From Boesenbergia rotunda (taxonomy: Eukaryota; Streptophyta; Magnoliopsida; Zingiberales; Zingiberaceae): 64,000 bases of DNA. The first letter of the stretch is position 1, and each line of letters opens with the position of its first letter. Shown here in pieces: positions 1 to 10,572 of this stretch. The stretch spans positions 773,740 to 837,739 of the forward strand of contig JAGFNQ010005241.1 of assembly GCA_024364735.1 (NCBI GenBank). Direction: 5' to 3'. The translations under genes were made by a program, and so were the position numbers. The notes beneath the pieces were generated by a model. The model worked only from the letters and a program-made list of their open reading frames with translations. It ran no database searches and had not been told where the DNA came from.

Positions 1-210
1 TATTACTTTTCATAGATTTAACGTTCAAATCCAAACCCCAGTTATCATCCAAAATCCAAAAGCAATAACATACGATCCTGAGATTTATCATGTACTAACT
101 ACATTCGTTGGGAGACGACTCGAGTTACTCTATGCTACATTAGTTTAGAGGAGTTCGATACTTAAATTGTATTTGAAACCGTGACACGACTGAAACGGTT
201 ATCAAATTTT
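1..210 (+). repeat. 3' end of the 5' LTR of an Athila-like gypsy element (partial)
   Basis: This stretch lies immediately upstream of a tRNA-Asp-type primer binding site, so it should be the last part of the 5' LTR. The LTR start is outside the window, and no clean CA end is visible before the primer site, so the exact LTR/internal border is uncertain. No ORF is seen here. Confidence 0.55.
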
Positions 211-229
211 TAGCGTCGTTGCCGGGGAA
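211..229 (+). other. Primer binding site resembling the tRNA-Asp 3' end (Athila/Tat type)
   Basis: The sequence TAGCGTCGTTGCCGGGGAA matches the complement of the plant tRNA-Asp 3' end (TGGCGCCGTTGCCGGGGA) with two mismatches. Athila/Tat gypsy elements are known to use this primer, and the Athila-type gag 150 bases downstream agrees. The site primes minus-strand DNA synthesis in an intact element. Confidence 0.75.
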
Positions 230-375
230 CATACTAGTTGAGTTGTTTGATTTTTGCTTGTATGCTTATTGCATATCTGTCTTGATTCATTTTTTCTGCA
301 CTTACTGCTATATCTTGTGACCTGATTTGACCTGTTTCATCTTTCTATATACTTTTACTGCGATTTGTCTACTTT

Positions 376-2067
376 ATGACCAGGTCAGCAGGAGGTGGTC
401 TAGAAGATTTTGACCCAGAGATTGAAAGAACTTTCAGAGCTAGGAGGAACCAGCTCAGTGTTTCAGAGGCTTTTGACATTCTTCCTACTCAGTCTATTTC
501 AGCTTATTCGGTTGATCAGATGGCAGACCATCAGAAGACCATGAAAGAACTCGCAGCACCAGATGATACATTTCAGTACTCCAGTATTGCTTATCCAGAG
601 CTGGCTGGTGACTTTGAGCTTAGATCTGGACTCATCCATTTGTTGCCTAAATTTCAAGGATTATCTGGAGAAAACCCAAATAGACACCTGCATGAGTTTC
701 ATGTTGTATGCTCCACTATGAAGCCTCAGGGCATTTCAGAAGAAGATATCAAGCTGAGGGCTTTTCCCTTTTCCCTGTCTGGAGCAGCAAAAGATTGGTT
801 CTACTACTTACCTACTGGGCACGTGTCTAGCTGGATTTCCATGAAGAAGGCGTTTCTAGAAAAATATTTCCCAGCCTCCAGAACTGCAATCATTAGAAAG
901 AGTATTTGTGGCATTCAGCAAGTGGTGGGGGAGACACTTTATGACTACTGGGAGAGATTCAACAAACTTTGCTCCAGTTACCCCCAGCATCAGATTAGTG
1001 AGCAACCCCTTATTCAGTACTATTATGAGGGATTATTGCAGATGGATAGGATCATGATAGATGCTGCAGCTGGAGGAGCCCTAGTAAACAAAACGCCAAA
1101 TCAAGCTAGGGAGCTTATTTCGAACATGGCAGAAAATTCTCAGCAGTTTGGAAGCAGAGCATTATCTACTAGAGGAGTTAATGAAGTCCAGGTGACTTCT
1201 AATGATCAAAGGGAGATTAAGAATGCATTGGTAGAGCTCACATCAGTGATTAAGCAAATGGGTCTTAATAATACAAGTCAAAATTCAACTCCTTCGGTAC
1301 CTCCACAATCAAGCCAAGTGATGAGTGTATGTGGTATTTGCTCTAGCCAGGAACACAATTCAGATTCATGTCCCAACCTCCAACAAGATGAGTCAATAGC
1401 AGCTTTGGTTAGGGGACAATTTCAAGCTAGGAATAACACATACTCTTCTACTTATAACCCTGGTTGGAGGGATCATCCAAATCTGAGGTATGAAAATTCT
1501 TTTTACCAACAGAACCCGCAGCAACAACAATTCCAGCAATCACAGCAAACTTTACAGTAGCCACAACAATTTCAATCCCAAAATCTGCAAACCCAACCCC
1601 AAAATCAACATTTTCAGCCAACATTTCAGAATTTCCAGCAACCGTTTCAAGGGAGTCAACAAGGTTTCCAAGGGAATCTGAATTATCCACAACAATATCA
1701 ACCTTTACAGCAACAATTCCAACAACCGCAGCAAAGTTTCCAGCATTGTAATCAGAGTTTTCAGCCACAAAATCAAGGATTTCAGCCCAATCAATTTCAG
1801 TCCTCACCACAACAAGTTCCATTTCAAAATCAGAATTTTCAAGGTTATAATTCTCAGCAAATTTTCCCAACATTCCAGCGAAATTATCAGCCCTATCAAC
1901 AACAATTTCAGCCATCCTATCAGCCCCAACAGCCATATTTTCAAGGATCTCAGCAAGGGCAACAATTTCAACAAACTACTTCTATCTTTCAAGGTCAATC
2001 AAAACCGTATGCTAATCAAGGGGTTATGAAGGGTCTAGTGGAGGAAATGCACAACAACAAAGAATAG
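376..2067 (+). pseudogene. gag: Athila-like Ty3/gypsy gag (capsid and zinc knuckle), broken
   Basis: This is the gag half of an Athila/Tat-type polyprotein. The first 394 codons contain the plant retrotransposon gag capsid domain (about residues 80-260, with LPKFQGLSGENP and AKDWFYYLP typical of the family). A CCHC knuckle follows, with C319, C322, H327 and C332. A TAG at 1558-1560 replaces what is probably one more CAG in a glutamine-rich tract. The same frame then stays open through about 165 Q/N/P-rich codons to a TAG at 2065-2067. One base appears lost in the G run near 2020-2023, and the next frame carries the sequence on into the protease part. The element is dead, and its coding region is further split by the insertion at 3026. 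Confidence 0.85.
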
Positions 2068-3025
2068 AGGAGATGCTTCAACAACTTCTACAACAACGAA
2101 GGAATGATCCTGCAATACAAAACCTTGAAAGGCAAATTGGACAATTGGCTAGTGGGATGAATCAAGGTCAAGCTCAAGGATCAAGCCAACTACCTTCTCA
2201 AGCTATTCCCAACCCAAAGGGAAATGTTAGCGCTATTACTTTGAGGAGTGGGAAGGTTACTTCAACTAAAAAGAAGTCCAAGAGCAGTTTTTCTGAAAAT
2301 GGGACAGCACCTTCAATTCCAGCTCAAAACAGTCATGAAATCATTCAAAATTCAGTTGGTTCCACCCCTAATACAGGCCTAACTCCGTCTTCAAGTAATC
2401 CTATGATTTTGGTGGAAAAAGAGAGAGAAATCAGCCCCGAAACAGATTTTACAGCAGCTCCATCAAGAGGGACAGCAGCTAGAAATTCAACCCCTTCCAT
2501 TTCGGTTCAAGAGGAGGAAATTTTTGTTCCCTTACCTTTCCCTCATCGCAAAACTCAAGCTAAGAAGCAAGTGGAGAAGGAGAAAGCTAAGGAGTATAAT
2601 GAGCTAGTGAAGTTGTTCAGTAAGGTAGAGATCGATGTACCCTTGTTGATTATGATTAAACAGATTCCTAAGTATGCTAAATTCTTGAAAGATTTGTGTG
2701 TTCACAAAAAAAAGCTTAAGGAAAATGAGTTAGTCAACTTGGAGAAAAATGTTTCAGCACTTATCCACTCCATTCCTCAGAAGTGTGAAGACCCAGGGGT
2801 ATTTACTGTATCTTGTGAGATAGGGAGGACCATGTTTCATGATGCTATGTTGGATTTAGGAGCCTCCATAAATGTGATACCCAGGTCAAATTCCAGATGC
2901 TTGGTATATGTCTTCTACAGCCCACTGGAGTGGTAATTCAGTTAGCTGAGAGAAGCCAGACCCATCCAGTAGGAGTTATCGAAGAAGTTTTAGTAAAAGT
3001 TAAGGAGTTGATTTTCCCTGCAGAC
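2025..3025 (+). pseudogene. Athila-like gag/protease segment, first half
   Basis: This continues gag after the -1 shift near 2020. The LQQLLQQ and LRSGK stretches are typical of Athila linker sequence. The aspartic protease begins near 2840 with the active-site motif DLGAS (Asp codon at 2853). A second frameshift near 2886-2890 moves the protease frame, which continues as a GVVIQLAERS-like segment to about 3020. There the SIRE-N copia element interrupts it; the target CAGAC is duplicated at 3021-3025 and 9827-9831. The rest of the protease region resumes at 9832. The motif calls are clear, and the break positions are good to a few bases. Confidence 0.8.
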
Positions 3026-3136
3026 TGTTGGGGCAGAATGCACCCAAGTCAAACCTGTGTTTTGATAATGGCAACAGAGGTCAAAAGTTAAGTCTTACTT
3101 GTTTTCTAACAAGTGAATCTAGTGTGCAGGAAAAGC

Positions 3137-3386
3137 CCTAGCGAAGGACTGCTAGACACTGGCGAAGGAATGCCAGGGTAAAAAGCCCTAGCGAAAGGAC
3201 TGCTAGGCACTGGCAAAGGAATGCCAGGGTCAAAAGCCCTAGCAAAGGACGGCTAGGCGCCAGGCGAAGGACAGTTTGGGACTGAAGCCCTAGCGAAGGA
3301 ATGCTAGGCACCGAGCGAAGGGCAGCTCGGCATCCAAGACCTGACAAAGGACCGTCAGGCAAAAGTCCAACCAGAGGAACGGTTGG
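3137..3386 (+). repeat. U3 hairpin array with compensatory stems (5' LTR copy)
   Basis: Ten consecutive hairpins have 6-base stems and a loop near RAAGGANN. Stem pairs read in order: CCTAGC/GCTAGA, CTGGC/GCCAG, CCTAGC/GCTAGG, CTGGC/GCCAG, CCTAGC/GCTAGG, CCAGGC/GTTTGG (with G-T wobbles), CCTAGC/GCTAGG, CCGAGC/GCTCGG, CCTGAC/GTCAGG and CCAACC/GGTTGG. Stem sequence changes between units while pairing is kept. The array lies upstream of the TATA box, so in the RNA it is supplied by the 3' LTR copy, within the 3' untranslated region. Confidence 0.85.
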
Positions 3387-3910
3387 CATCAGGTAAATTC
3401 TCCCGAGAGGAGTAGGTGAGGACGCGTTCCCCGTCGATGGAACAGTAGGCGTCGGTTCGACCTAGGGCTCCATTTTGGAGACCAAAGTCAGAACCAAGAC
3501 AGCTAAGGCTGTATAAACTAACAAATAAATGCTTTATATTGTTTTCGGACTAACCCTGGATGCAGGACCAAAGGAACGTGTGTCTGCAGCTCAGAGAGCC
3601 TCAAAGGAGTGAGGCAGCAGCTGAGTAGGGCGCCCCCAAGGTGAACAAGAAACAAGTAAAGCAAAAAGGAGTTCGGCTAACTACTGGCCGAGGCGCCCTC
3701 TGCAGCCAAGGCGCTTTGCCAGCGAAGTCGATCAACTCTATCCAGCCGAGAAGACCGCGCGGAAAAAGTCAAGCAAGGCGCCCTCAGCGACCAGGGCGCC
3801 CCGGGGTCAAACCTCATCCCTATTCGGGTGGGATAAAGCTTGACCGAGCGAAGTGCGGATCGCCTGACACGTGGGAGGGCGCCCCCGACATCCAGGGCGC
3901 CCCTAGGTGC

Positions 3911-3918
3911 TATAAATA
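3911..3918 (+). promoter_or_regulatory. LTR TATA box (SIRE-N 5' LTR)
   Basis: TATAAATA lies inside the inverted repeat GTGCTATAAATAGCAC. Its position, about two thirds into the LTR, fits the U3/R promoter of the element. The copy in the 3' LTR is at 9414-9421. Confidence 0.65.
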
Positions 3919-4325
3919 GCACCCCTCGACCCCAAGCTTGAACAACACTTCAATTCAACGCCTCAAAGCTCTTCTGCTCTCACGCCTTGCTCCGGAAACC
4001 TTCCAACACGAGCCGACGACGTCCTGCTACTCCGAGAAATTCGATCTACTCCGGACGTCGGTAAAGAAGAGCGTGTTTTGATTACTGCACTTATTTTTTT
4101 GTAATCAAATTATTGTAAACTGTTTGCGCCTATATAGAATTGCCCAAAGTAAACGGTCAACGACCGTGGGCCTTGGAGTAGGAGTCGACACAGGCTCCGA
4201 ACCAAGTAAAACCTCCCGTGTTTGCGTTGTGTGTTTTTAACTTCCGCTGTGCAATTACTCTTTACGTAAATCCAAAATTTTTCCGATATTCACCCCCCCT
4301 CTATCGGTTTTCTCGATCCAACAAG

Positions 4326-4337
4326 TTGTATCAGAGC
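4326..4337 (+). other. Primer binding site, tRNA-iMet type
   Basis: TTGTATCAGAGC begins two bases after the 5' LTR end. It differs by one base from TGGTATCAGAGC, the complement of the initiator tRNA-Met 3' end used by most plant copia elements. Confidence 0.8.
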
Positions 4338-4536
4338 GGGAAAGTTCAAACCTGGTGCAACCACCAGTTTGAAATTTTTTTTTTCGGATCTTTAATTTTT
4401 ATTTTTCTTACGAATTTTTCGTTCGATTTTTTTGGCGAGGTTGGTGCAACACCCCTCGTTATTTTATCCTTATCCCGCACTACTAATCCAAGACCAAGTC
4501 TTGGGATATTCTTGTAAGTTTTCTTTTACAGATCAA

Positions 4537-6084
4537 ATGGCCATGCAAGAGGGATTTAGCACTGCCAGACCTCCACTCTTCAGTGGAGAAGACTTTTCCT
4601 ATTGGAAAAGCCGTATGGAGGTCCACCTGAAAACTCAGGTGGACATGTGGATCATCATCCAGTCCGGTCTGGAGATCCCCAAAAACACCGAAGGACTTCC
4701 TCAAAGCTACACAGAGTGGGACACCGCTCTGAAACGAAAAATCGAAGCCGACGCTAAAGCGACTCAGACTCTTCAATGCGGATTGACGAAAGAGGAACTG
4801 AACCGGGTGGGACCCTTCAACAGTGCGAGGGAGCTTTGGGCAAAATTGATCGAGCTGCACGAAGGGACATCAGATACTCGGATAAGCAAGAGGGATCTGC
4901 TTCTGAACAAACTTTACACCATCAAGATGACTGACAACGAGACAGCAGCCCAGCTCCACGCACGAATCCAAGAGTTGACAAACGGTCTTCACACAATAGG
5001 TCACAAAGTTGAAAACCGTGACTTAATAAGGTATGCTCTAAACGCCTTCCCTAGAAACACCTTGTGGGCATCTATGGTAGATGCATACAAGGTCTCAAGG
5101 GATCTTTCTAAAATAAAGTTAGACGAATTATTTTCCGAATTAGAACTGCACGAACAAACTAACTCCAATACGGTCGAGAAAGAGATTGCTTTCTTTGCAG
5201 GAAAATCTGGAAGATCAACAAAGAAGAAACTACAAATTGAACCTGAGTCTAACTCAGACTCAGACACAGAAGATGAAGGAGAACAAACCAAGCTGGTCCG
5301 ACTAGCCCGAAACTATTACAAAGAGCTGAAGAACTAAACCAACAGACGGAAAGCCGGCCGAAGAAAGGACGAACCAGCTGAACCCGCAAACAAGCCCAAT
5401 GTGACTTGCTACGAGTGCAAGAAAAAGGGTCACTACAAGTCAGAGTGTCCTAACCTAAAGGAGACTAAAAAGACGAGAAGAAAGAAGGCACTGCAAGCAA
5501 CCTGGGACGAATCTTCCTCAGAAGAAGAAGAAGAGGCACCCCAGTCCAACCTCCTAGCTCTGACCACCTCAGAAGAAGTCGGAGCCGAGTCAGAAACAGA
5601 ACAGGACGACGGCGAGCTGACCTTTACAGAAGATGGCGAAATTAAGGTAACTAGTTTTAATAGATCTCAATTAGGTGAACTAATTTCATTTCTTTCTCGA
5701 GATTTGGCAAAAGCCAAACTCCAAGTCGAATCCCTCCGACAGGAAGTAAAACTCCTGAAAGAGGGAGCTGACTCTAAACCCTTAACCGAGAAGGTTCAGG
5801 AAGGAACTCCTACTCAAGTTGAAAAACTTGAAAAGGAGAACTCCTCCCTGAAAACTCAGGTTAAGGATCTTAGATCATCATTAGAACGATTTACATCTGG
5901 TTCCAAGGGTCTTGACATGATTCTTGGAAAACAGAAATCAGTTCTAAATCGATCCGGACAGAGCTATAGAATCAAATCCCGGCAAAGATCTTACTTTGCT
6001 GTACTGAATCAGTCCAGAGGTAAAATTCAGGCATGGGTACCCAAACTATACCTGAACAAACCGACTGAATCAAATCAGTATTAG
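4537..6084 (+). pseudogene. gag: SIRE-like copia Gag, one stop codon
   Basis: Gag is read from the ATG at 4537, just after a short intron-like stretch with GTAAGT and TTTACAG. The capsid part has the plant copia signature PPLFSGEDFSYWKSRMEVHL near the N-terminus and a UBN2-type helical region. A TAA at 5335-5337 interrupts it, but the same frame is open again from 5338 and gives the CCHC knuckle CYECKKKGHYKSEC at 5407-5448. An acidic segment and a long coiled coil (about 5640-5900) follow. The C-terminal motif LDMILGKQKSVLNRSGQSY resembles the equivalent region of SIRE-C, which supports the lineage call. The frame ends at TAG 6082-6084. The product would be a virus-like-particle shell protein. 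Confidence 0.85.
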
Positions 6085-6836
6085 ATCTCCAAGGACAAGA
6101 TTCACATCTTGCCTAACCATCACCGTGGCTTTAGTCCAGGGGGAGCCAAACTGAAAACAATCTTCATTATTAGATAAGAATTTAATTTTTGCTTGCAATA
6201 AGATTGTTTGCTTGCTTATTTAATTACTGCAATATTACCATGCTTAGACTTAGGCTAGTTTAAGGACTGAACAAACTTAACTGAAACTTGACAACATAGT
6301 ATTGGGTGGAGGTGAGATGATAGTACGTTAGGGAAGCCAATTTGGCGGAACTAGCCGAAGCTACCGATCCAAGACCCAAACTAGTTAGACCAGAAATTTT
6401 TCAAAGAATTTTTGAAAATGAAATTTCACTAAAAGGCTTTGTCAAGGAAAGGGTGGATGATCCCATAAGGCTACGGCCAAAGAAGGCCTAGTGCCTCGCC
6501 AAGACCTGGAAGCCAATTTTTGAAATTCAAATTCAAATTATTTTTTGTCAAATTCGAATCCAACACAAAATTTCAGTTATTTGTAGATTTAAACATCTTT
6601 TTAATTATTTTCAAAATTAATTAAGTTTTCAAAATTTAATTGTTTTCAAAATTAATCAAAATTTTCAAAATAGTCTTAAATATCAAAACCTGTCTCACGA
6701 AAACCTATAAGGATAACGTGATTGAAAACCCTAGATTTGGGTGAGACAGACTAGGCAGTGAAACTCAATTTAAGCTATTCCTAACTCTAATTGGATCCAA
6801 ATCAAGAAAACTCTTTATGTGTAGGAACATAAAGAT
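6085..6836 (+). other. Non-coding gag-pol junction of SIRE-N
   Basis: No ORF is visible. The segment holds short degenerate traces and many AATTTTCAAAAT-like AT-rich stretches. In an autonomous element gag would run almost directly into protease here, so this is probably decayed or replaced sequence. Confidence 0.5.
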
Positions 6837-7214
6837 TTGGACCAATGGATGTTGGATAGCGGTTGCTCCAGACACATGACTGGAGATAAATTGAAGTTCA
6901 CCAAGCACAAGTTCAAAAACCTAGGCTCAGTGGCATTTGGCAATAATGCTACACTCAAGGTAATTGGGTCAGGTAATATTGAACTTAAATCCGATTTCAT
7001 TATTAAGAAAGTTCTATTGGTTGAAAACTTTAATTTTAACTTGCTTAGCATAAGTCAGTTATGTGATTCTGGTTATATAGTTACTTTTAACAATTCTAAC
7101 TGCATAATTAGGAATGTACAAGACTCAGAAATCATGCTTAAGGGCACTAGGAAAAATAATGTAACAAAGTACTTAGGTTTTTCTTTTCTATTCACGACCA
7201 TTATTATTAGCTAG
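6837..7214 (+). pseudogene. SIRE-like copia protease fragment
   Basis: The 125-codon ORF starts with WMLDSGCSRHMTGD, the copia aspartic protease active site (DSGCSRHMTG). It continues with the family features VAFGNNATLKVIGSGNI and LLSISQLCDSGY, as in the SIRE-C protease at 61830-63164. Similarity stops around residue 113, before the GAG-pre-integrase region; integrase, reverse transcriptase and RNase H are absent. It is therefore a truncated pol remnant in a non-autonomous element. Confidence 0.85.
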
Positions 7215-8510
7215 GTAGTTTTGACTATATGACTTGTGTTTGACTATATGACTGTGTTGACTATTCTATATTGACTATCTTATGGTTTCTTGTCTATTCA
7301 GCAGTTAGGATTGTGCTCGGTAGAATAGATTAATTTTTTTACTTGATTTAAAATTTTTCTAAAAATAGAATTTGAAAAACTGTTTTACTTAATTTCAAAA
7401 TCAGTTTTCATTTTCGACTTAGTTTTATTTTTATTTCAAAACTACCCCCTTTCGAAACTAGGGCTTTTTCGAAAATGGACTTAGCCAAGGCCCTAACCCT
7501 AGAACTGTATGCACCTATAGACTTAGAAGTCAGCATCTCACAAGCACCTTAGGGTACTTTTGATTGATAACCTAGAAAGGGTTGAGATGCTTAGGTCTTT
7601 GCCTTAATTCAAGATGCTTTAAGTCAGTGCATATGCAGTAATTGGGGCACTAAATACAACTTACACAGCAATCAAGTTAAGTGTCAAGCTTAGAAAATCT
7701 AATTTGAACAGAAACACTTAACTTGACTAACCCTAGCAAAAAACTACTGTTTCTAACAGTTAGTAAGTAGCTAATTGGGTTAGACAGGATCCTACAGAGA
7801 AAATTGACTGAGTTAATTTATGTCTAAATTAGGAATTGATTCAGTACAGCAAAATCTTACTTATTTCTTTTATGAAATCTTATTTTTGCTATACTTATCT
7901 GTTTTGATATATGGCAAAGGGGGAGAGATAGAAAAGGAGAGAGTAAAATTAATTTTCGTTATTCAAAAAGTTTTCAAAAATTTAATTAAGCTGTTCTTAA
8001 AGCTTTCAAAATTTTTACTCAAGCCTTCAAAATTTTACTAAGTACTCTAACCTTTCAAAAAAAATTTTACTTAAGCTTGTCAAAATTTTTATAAGTACTT
8101 TAAAGCTTAAGTTTGTCAAAACTATATAAGTACAATGTAACAAAGTACTTAGGTTTTTCAAAGTTATTAAGTACTTAAAGTTTTCCAAATGCACTTTATT
8201 AAGTACTTAAAGTTTTCCGAATGTACTTTATTTATTAAGCACTTAAGTTTTCCAAATCTACTAAAGTATTTCAAAGCCTACTAAGTACTTGAGCTAACAC
8301 TTTCAAACTTGTTAAGTACTCTAATCATGCTTAAGTTAAGTTATTGAAAGATTTCTAAGTACCTAAAACTTAAGTTTTTTTCCCCACGAATTTTTGAAAA
8401 ATCTAGGGGGAGATTCCTTCCAGGGGGAGGGAACAAAATTTAACATTTTTCATGTTTGCTTAAACTTAACTTTTTGAACTAGGGTTGTCATAAATCAAAA
8501 AGGGGGAGAT
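7215..8510 (+). other. Non-coding 3' internal region with several polypurine tracts
   Basis: No ORF with recognisable content. The interval is AT-rich with a degenerate repeat around AAGTACTTAAGTTTTCCAAA (about 8090-8300). Purine tracts occur at about 7916-7930 (AAAGGGGGAGAGATAG), 8402-8432 (two GGGGGAG runs) and 8499-8510. The last abuts the 3' LTR and should be the plus-strand primer. Multiple tracts here are a known habit of SIRE elements. Confidence 0.65.
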
Positions 8511-9826
8511 TGTTGGGGCAGAATGCACCCAAGTCAAACCTGTGTTTTGATAATGGCAACAGAGGTCAAAAGTTAAGTCTTACTTGTTTTCTAACAAGTG
8601 AATCTAGTGTGCAGGAAAAGCCCTAGCGAAGGACTGCTAGACACTGGCGAAGGAATGCCAGGGTAAAAAGCCCTAGCGAAAGGACTGCTAGGCACTGGCG
8701 AATGAATGCCAGGGTCAAAAGCCCTAGCAAAGGACGGCTAGGCGCCAGGCGAAGGACAGTTTGGGACTGAAGCCCTAGCGAAGGAATGCTAGGCACCGAG
8801 CGAAGGGCAACTCGGCATCCAAGACCTGACAAAGGACCGTCAGGCAAAAGTCCAACCAGAGGAACGGTTGGCATCAGGTAAATTCTCCCGAGAGGAGTAG
8901 GTGAGGATGCGTTCCCCGTCGATGGAACAGTAGGCGTCGGTTCGACCTAGGGCTCCATTTTGGAGACCAAAGTCAGAACTAAGACAGCTAAGGCTGTATA
9001 AACTAACAAATAAATGCTTTATATTATTTTCGGACTAACCCTGGATGCAGGACCAAAGGAACGTGTGTCTGCAGCTCAGAGAGCCTCAAAGGAGTGAGGC
9101 AGCAGCTGAGTAGGGCGCCCCCAAGGTGAACAAGAAACAAGTAAAGCAAAAAGGAGTTCGGCTAACTACTGGCCGAGGCGCCCTCTGCAGCCAAGGCGCC
9201 CTCAGCAGCCAGGGCGCCCTCAGCAGCCAAGGCGCTTTGCCAGCGAAGTCGATCAACTTTATCCAGCCGAGAAGACCGCGCGGAAAAAGTCAAGCAAGGC
9301 GCCCTCAGCGACCAGGGCGCCCCGGGGTCAAACCTCATCCCTATTCGGGTGGGATAAAGCTTGACCGAGCGAAGTGCGGATCGCCTGACACGTGGCAGGG
9401 CGCCCCTAGGTGCTATAAATAGCACCCCTCGACCCCAAGCTTGAACAACACTTCAATTCAACGCCTCAAAGCTCTTCTGCTCTCACGCCTTGCTCCGGAA
9501 ACCTTCCAACATGAGCCGACGACGTCCTGCTACTCCGAGAAATTCGATCTACTCCGGACGTCGGTAAAGAAGAGCGTATTTTGTTTACTGCACTTATTTT
9601 TTTGTAATCAAATTATTGTAAACTGTTTGCGCCTATATAGAATTGCCCAAAGTAAACGGTCAACGACCGTGGGCCTTGGAGTAGGAGTCGACACAGGCTC
9701 CGAACCAAGTAAAACCTCCCGTGTTTGCGTTGTGTGTTTTTAACTTCCGCTGTGCAATTGCTCTTTACGTAAATCCGAAATTTTTCCGATATTCACCCCC
9801 CCTCTATCGGTTTTCTCGATCCAACA
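8511..9826 (+). repeat. SIRE-N 3' LTR (1316 bp)
   Basis: It matches the 5' LTR with scattered substitutions. Around 9195-9230 it has about 36 extra bases, two further GGCGCCCTCAGCAGCC units, and it lacks about 19 bases just before the TATA box (9414-9421). The hairpin array is at 8622-8871. One substitution there (GCTCGG to ACTCGG) weakens one stem to five pairs; the others stay paired. Confidence 0.9.
8622..8871 (+). repeat. U3 hairpin array (3' LTR copy)
   Basis: Same ten-unit array as at 3137-3386, with a handful of substitutions, mostly in loops. This is the copy that would be present in the element RNA, between the polypurine tract and the polyadenylation region. Confidence 0.8.
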
Positions 9827-9831
9827 CAGAC

Positions 9832-10341
9832 TTCTACATTCTAGACATGGAAGGAGAGTATCTTACACATAGATCCCCACTCATCATTGGAAGGCCTTTT
9901 TTGAAGACTGCCAGAACAAAAATTGATGTTTATGCTGGCACACTTTCGATGGAAGTGGGGGACACAGTAGTCCAGTTTAGTATTTTCGATGCCATAAAGG
10001 ACCCTAGGGTAGATCACTCTATTATGAGCATGGACACCCCAGATGAGACTGTCGAGGCACAGTTAATTGCTGATGATGTTGCATTTGGCATAGTGAGAGG
10101 AGATTTAATTTCAGAGAAAGCTGAGGATGCATCAGTTGTGAAGGCATTAGAGGAGATGGATGGAAAAGCACGTGACAACCTTGAATTCGAAACTGAAGCT
10201 TTACAGGACTCTTCTTATCTTTTATTTTGTGATATTGCTATTGATAGTCCTAATTTTTCTAATGAGGTTGTTGTAGATATTACTGAGGAAGCATGTACGG
10301 GAGATGATTCTACATGTGTAAGGCATGCACGGGAGTCCTAA
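9832..10341 (+). pseudogene. Athila-like protease/pol remnant, second half
   Basis: Resuming after the duplicated CAGAC, the frame reads YILDMEGEY and then PLIIGRPFLKTARTKID, the C-terminal part of the Athila-type protease region. A less conserved acidic linker follows, with a stop at 10339-10341. The upstream half ends at 3025. No reverse transcriptase follows, so the gypsy element is truncated here as well as split. The nominal upstream start of this open frame lies in the SIRE-N LTR and is not real. Confidence 0.8.
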
Positions 10342-10533
10342 TTTTTCATATAGCCACATGATCTAATAACTCAGTTGGAGTCGGATTCTTTTTCTAAATG
10401 GAATGTTCGATAGTAGAATCTTGGGCTTCTGAATTGTCCATCATAAACGCTTCTAGATTTATCTTAATAGTTGATGAAAAACTTTCATAAGACCAAGTCA
10501 ATCACCTAAATTTGATGTCACCCTACCTAGTTA

Positions 10534-10572
<39 letters not shown>

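Larger units (their letters stand above)
3026..4323 (+). repeat. SIRE-N 5' LTR (1298 bp)
   Basis: The LTR runs TGTTGG to CCAACA. In order it carries a hairpin array (3137-3386), a GC-rich part with repeated GGCGCC motifs (about 3690-3905), a TATA box at 3911-3918, and a T-rich downstream part. Compared with the 3' LTR it lacks about 36 bp of GGCGCCCTC repeats and has a longer spacer just before the TATA box. Confidence 0.9.
3026..9826 (+). mobile_element. SIRE-N: complete non-autonomous SIRE-like Ty1/copia retrotransposon
   Basis: The element has two LTRs (3026-4323 and 8511-9826) that start TGTTGG and end CCAACA, flanked by the 5-bp duplication CAGAC. A tRNA-iMet-like primer site follows the 5' LTR, and a purine tract (AAAGGGGGAGAT) precedes the 3' LTR. 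It keeps a long gag with coiled-coil C-terminus and a protease fragment but has no integrase, reverse transcriptase or RNase H, so it would depend on a helper. The long gag, several GGGGGAG tracts upstream of the 3' LTR, and similarity of its gag end to that of SIRE-C place it near SIRE/Maximus. It lies within the protease region of the Athila-like element. Confidence 0.9.

Noticed and set aside
3137..3386. CRISPR-like reading of the regular hairpin arrays
   Set aside because: Plant nuclear context, no constant repeat with unique spacers, no cas genes, and location inside LTRs.
3138..3389. Minus-strand open frame across the SIRE-N hairpin array (also 8623-8874)
   Set aside because: It follows from the repeated hairpin units; the leucine/proline repeat pattern reflects the DNA repeat and there is no domain.
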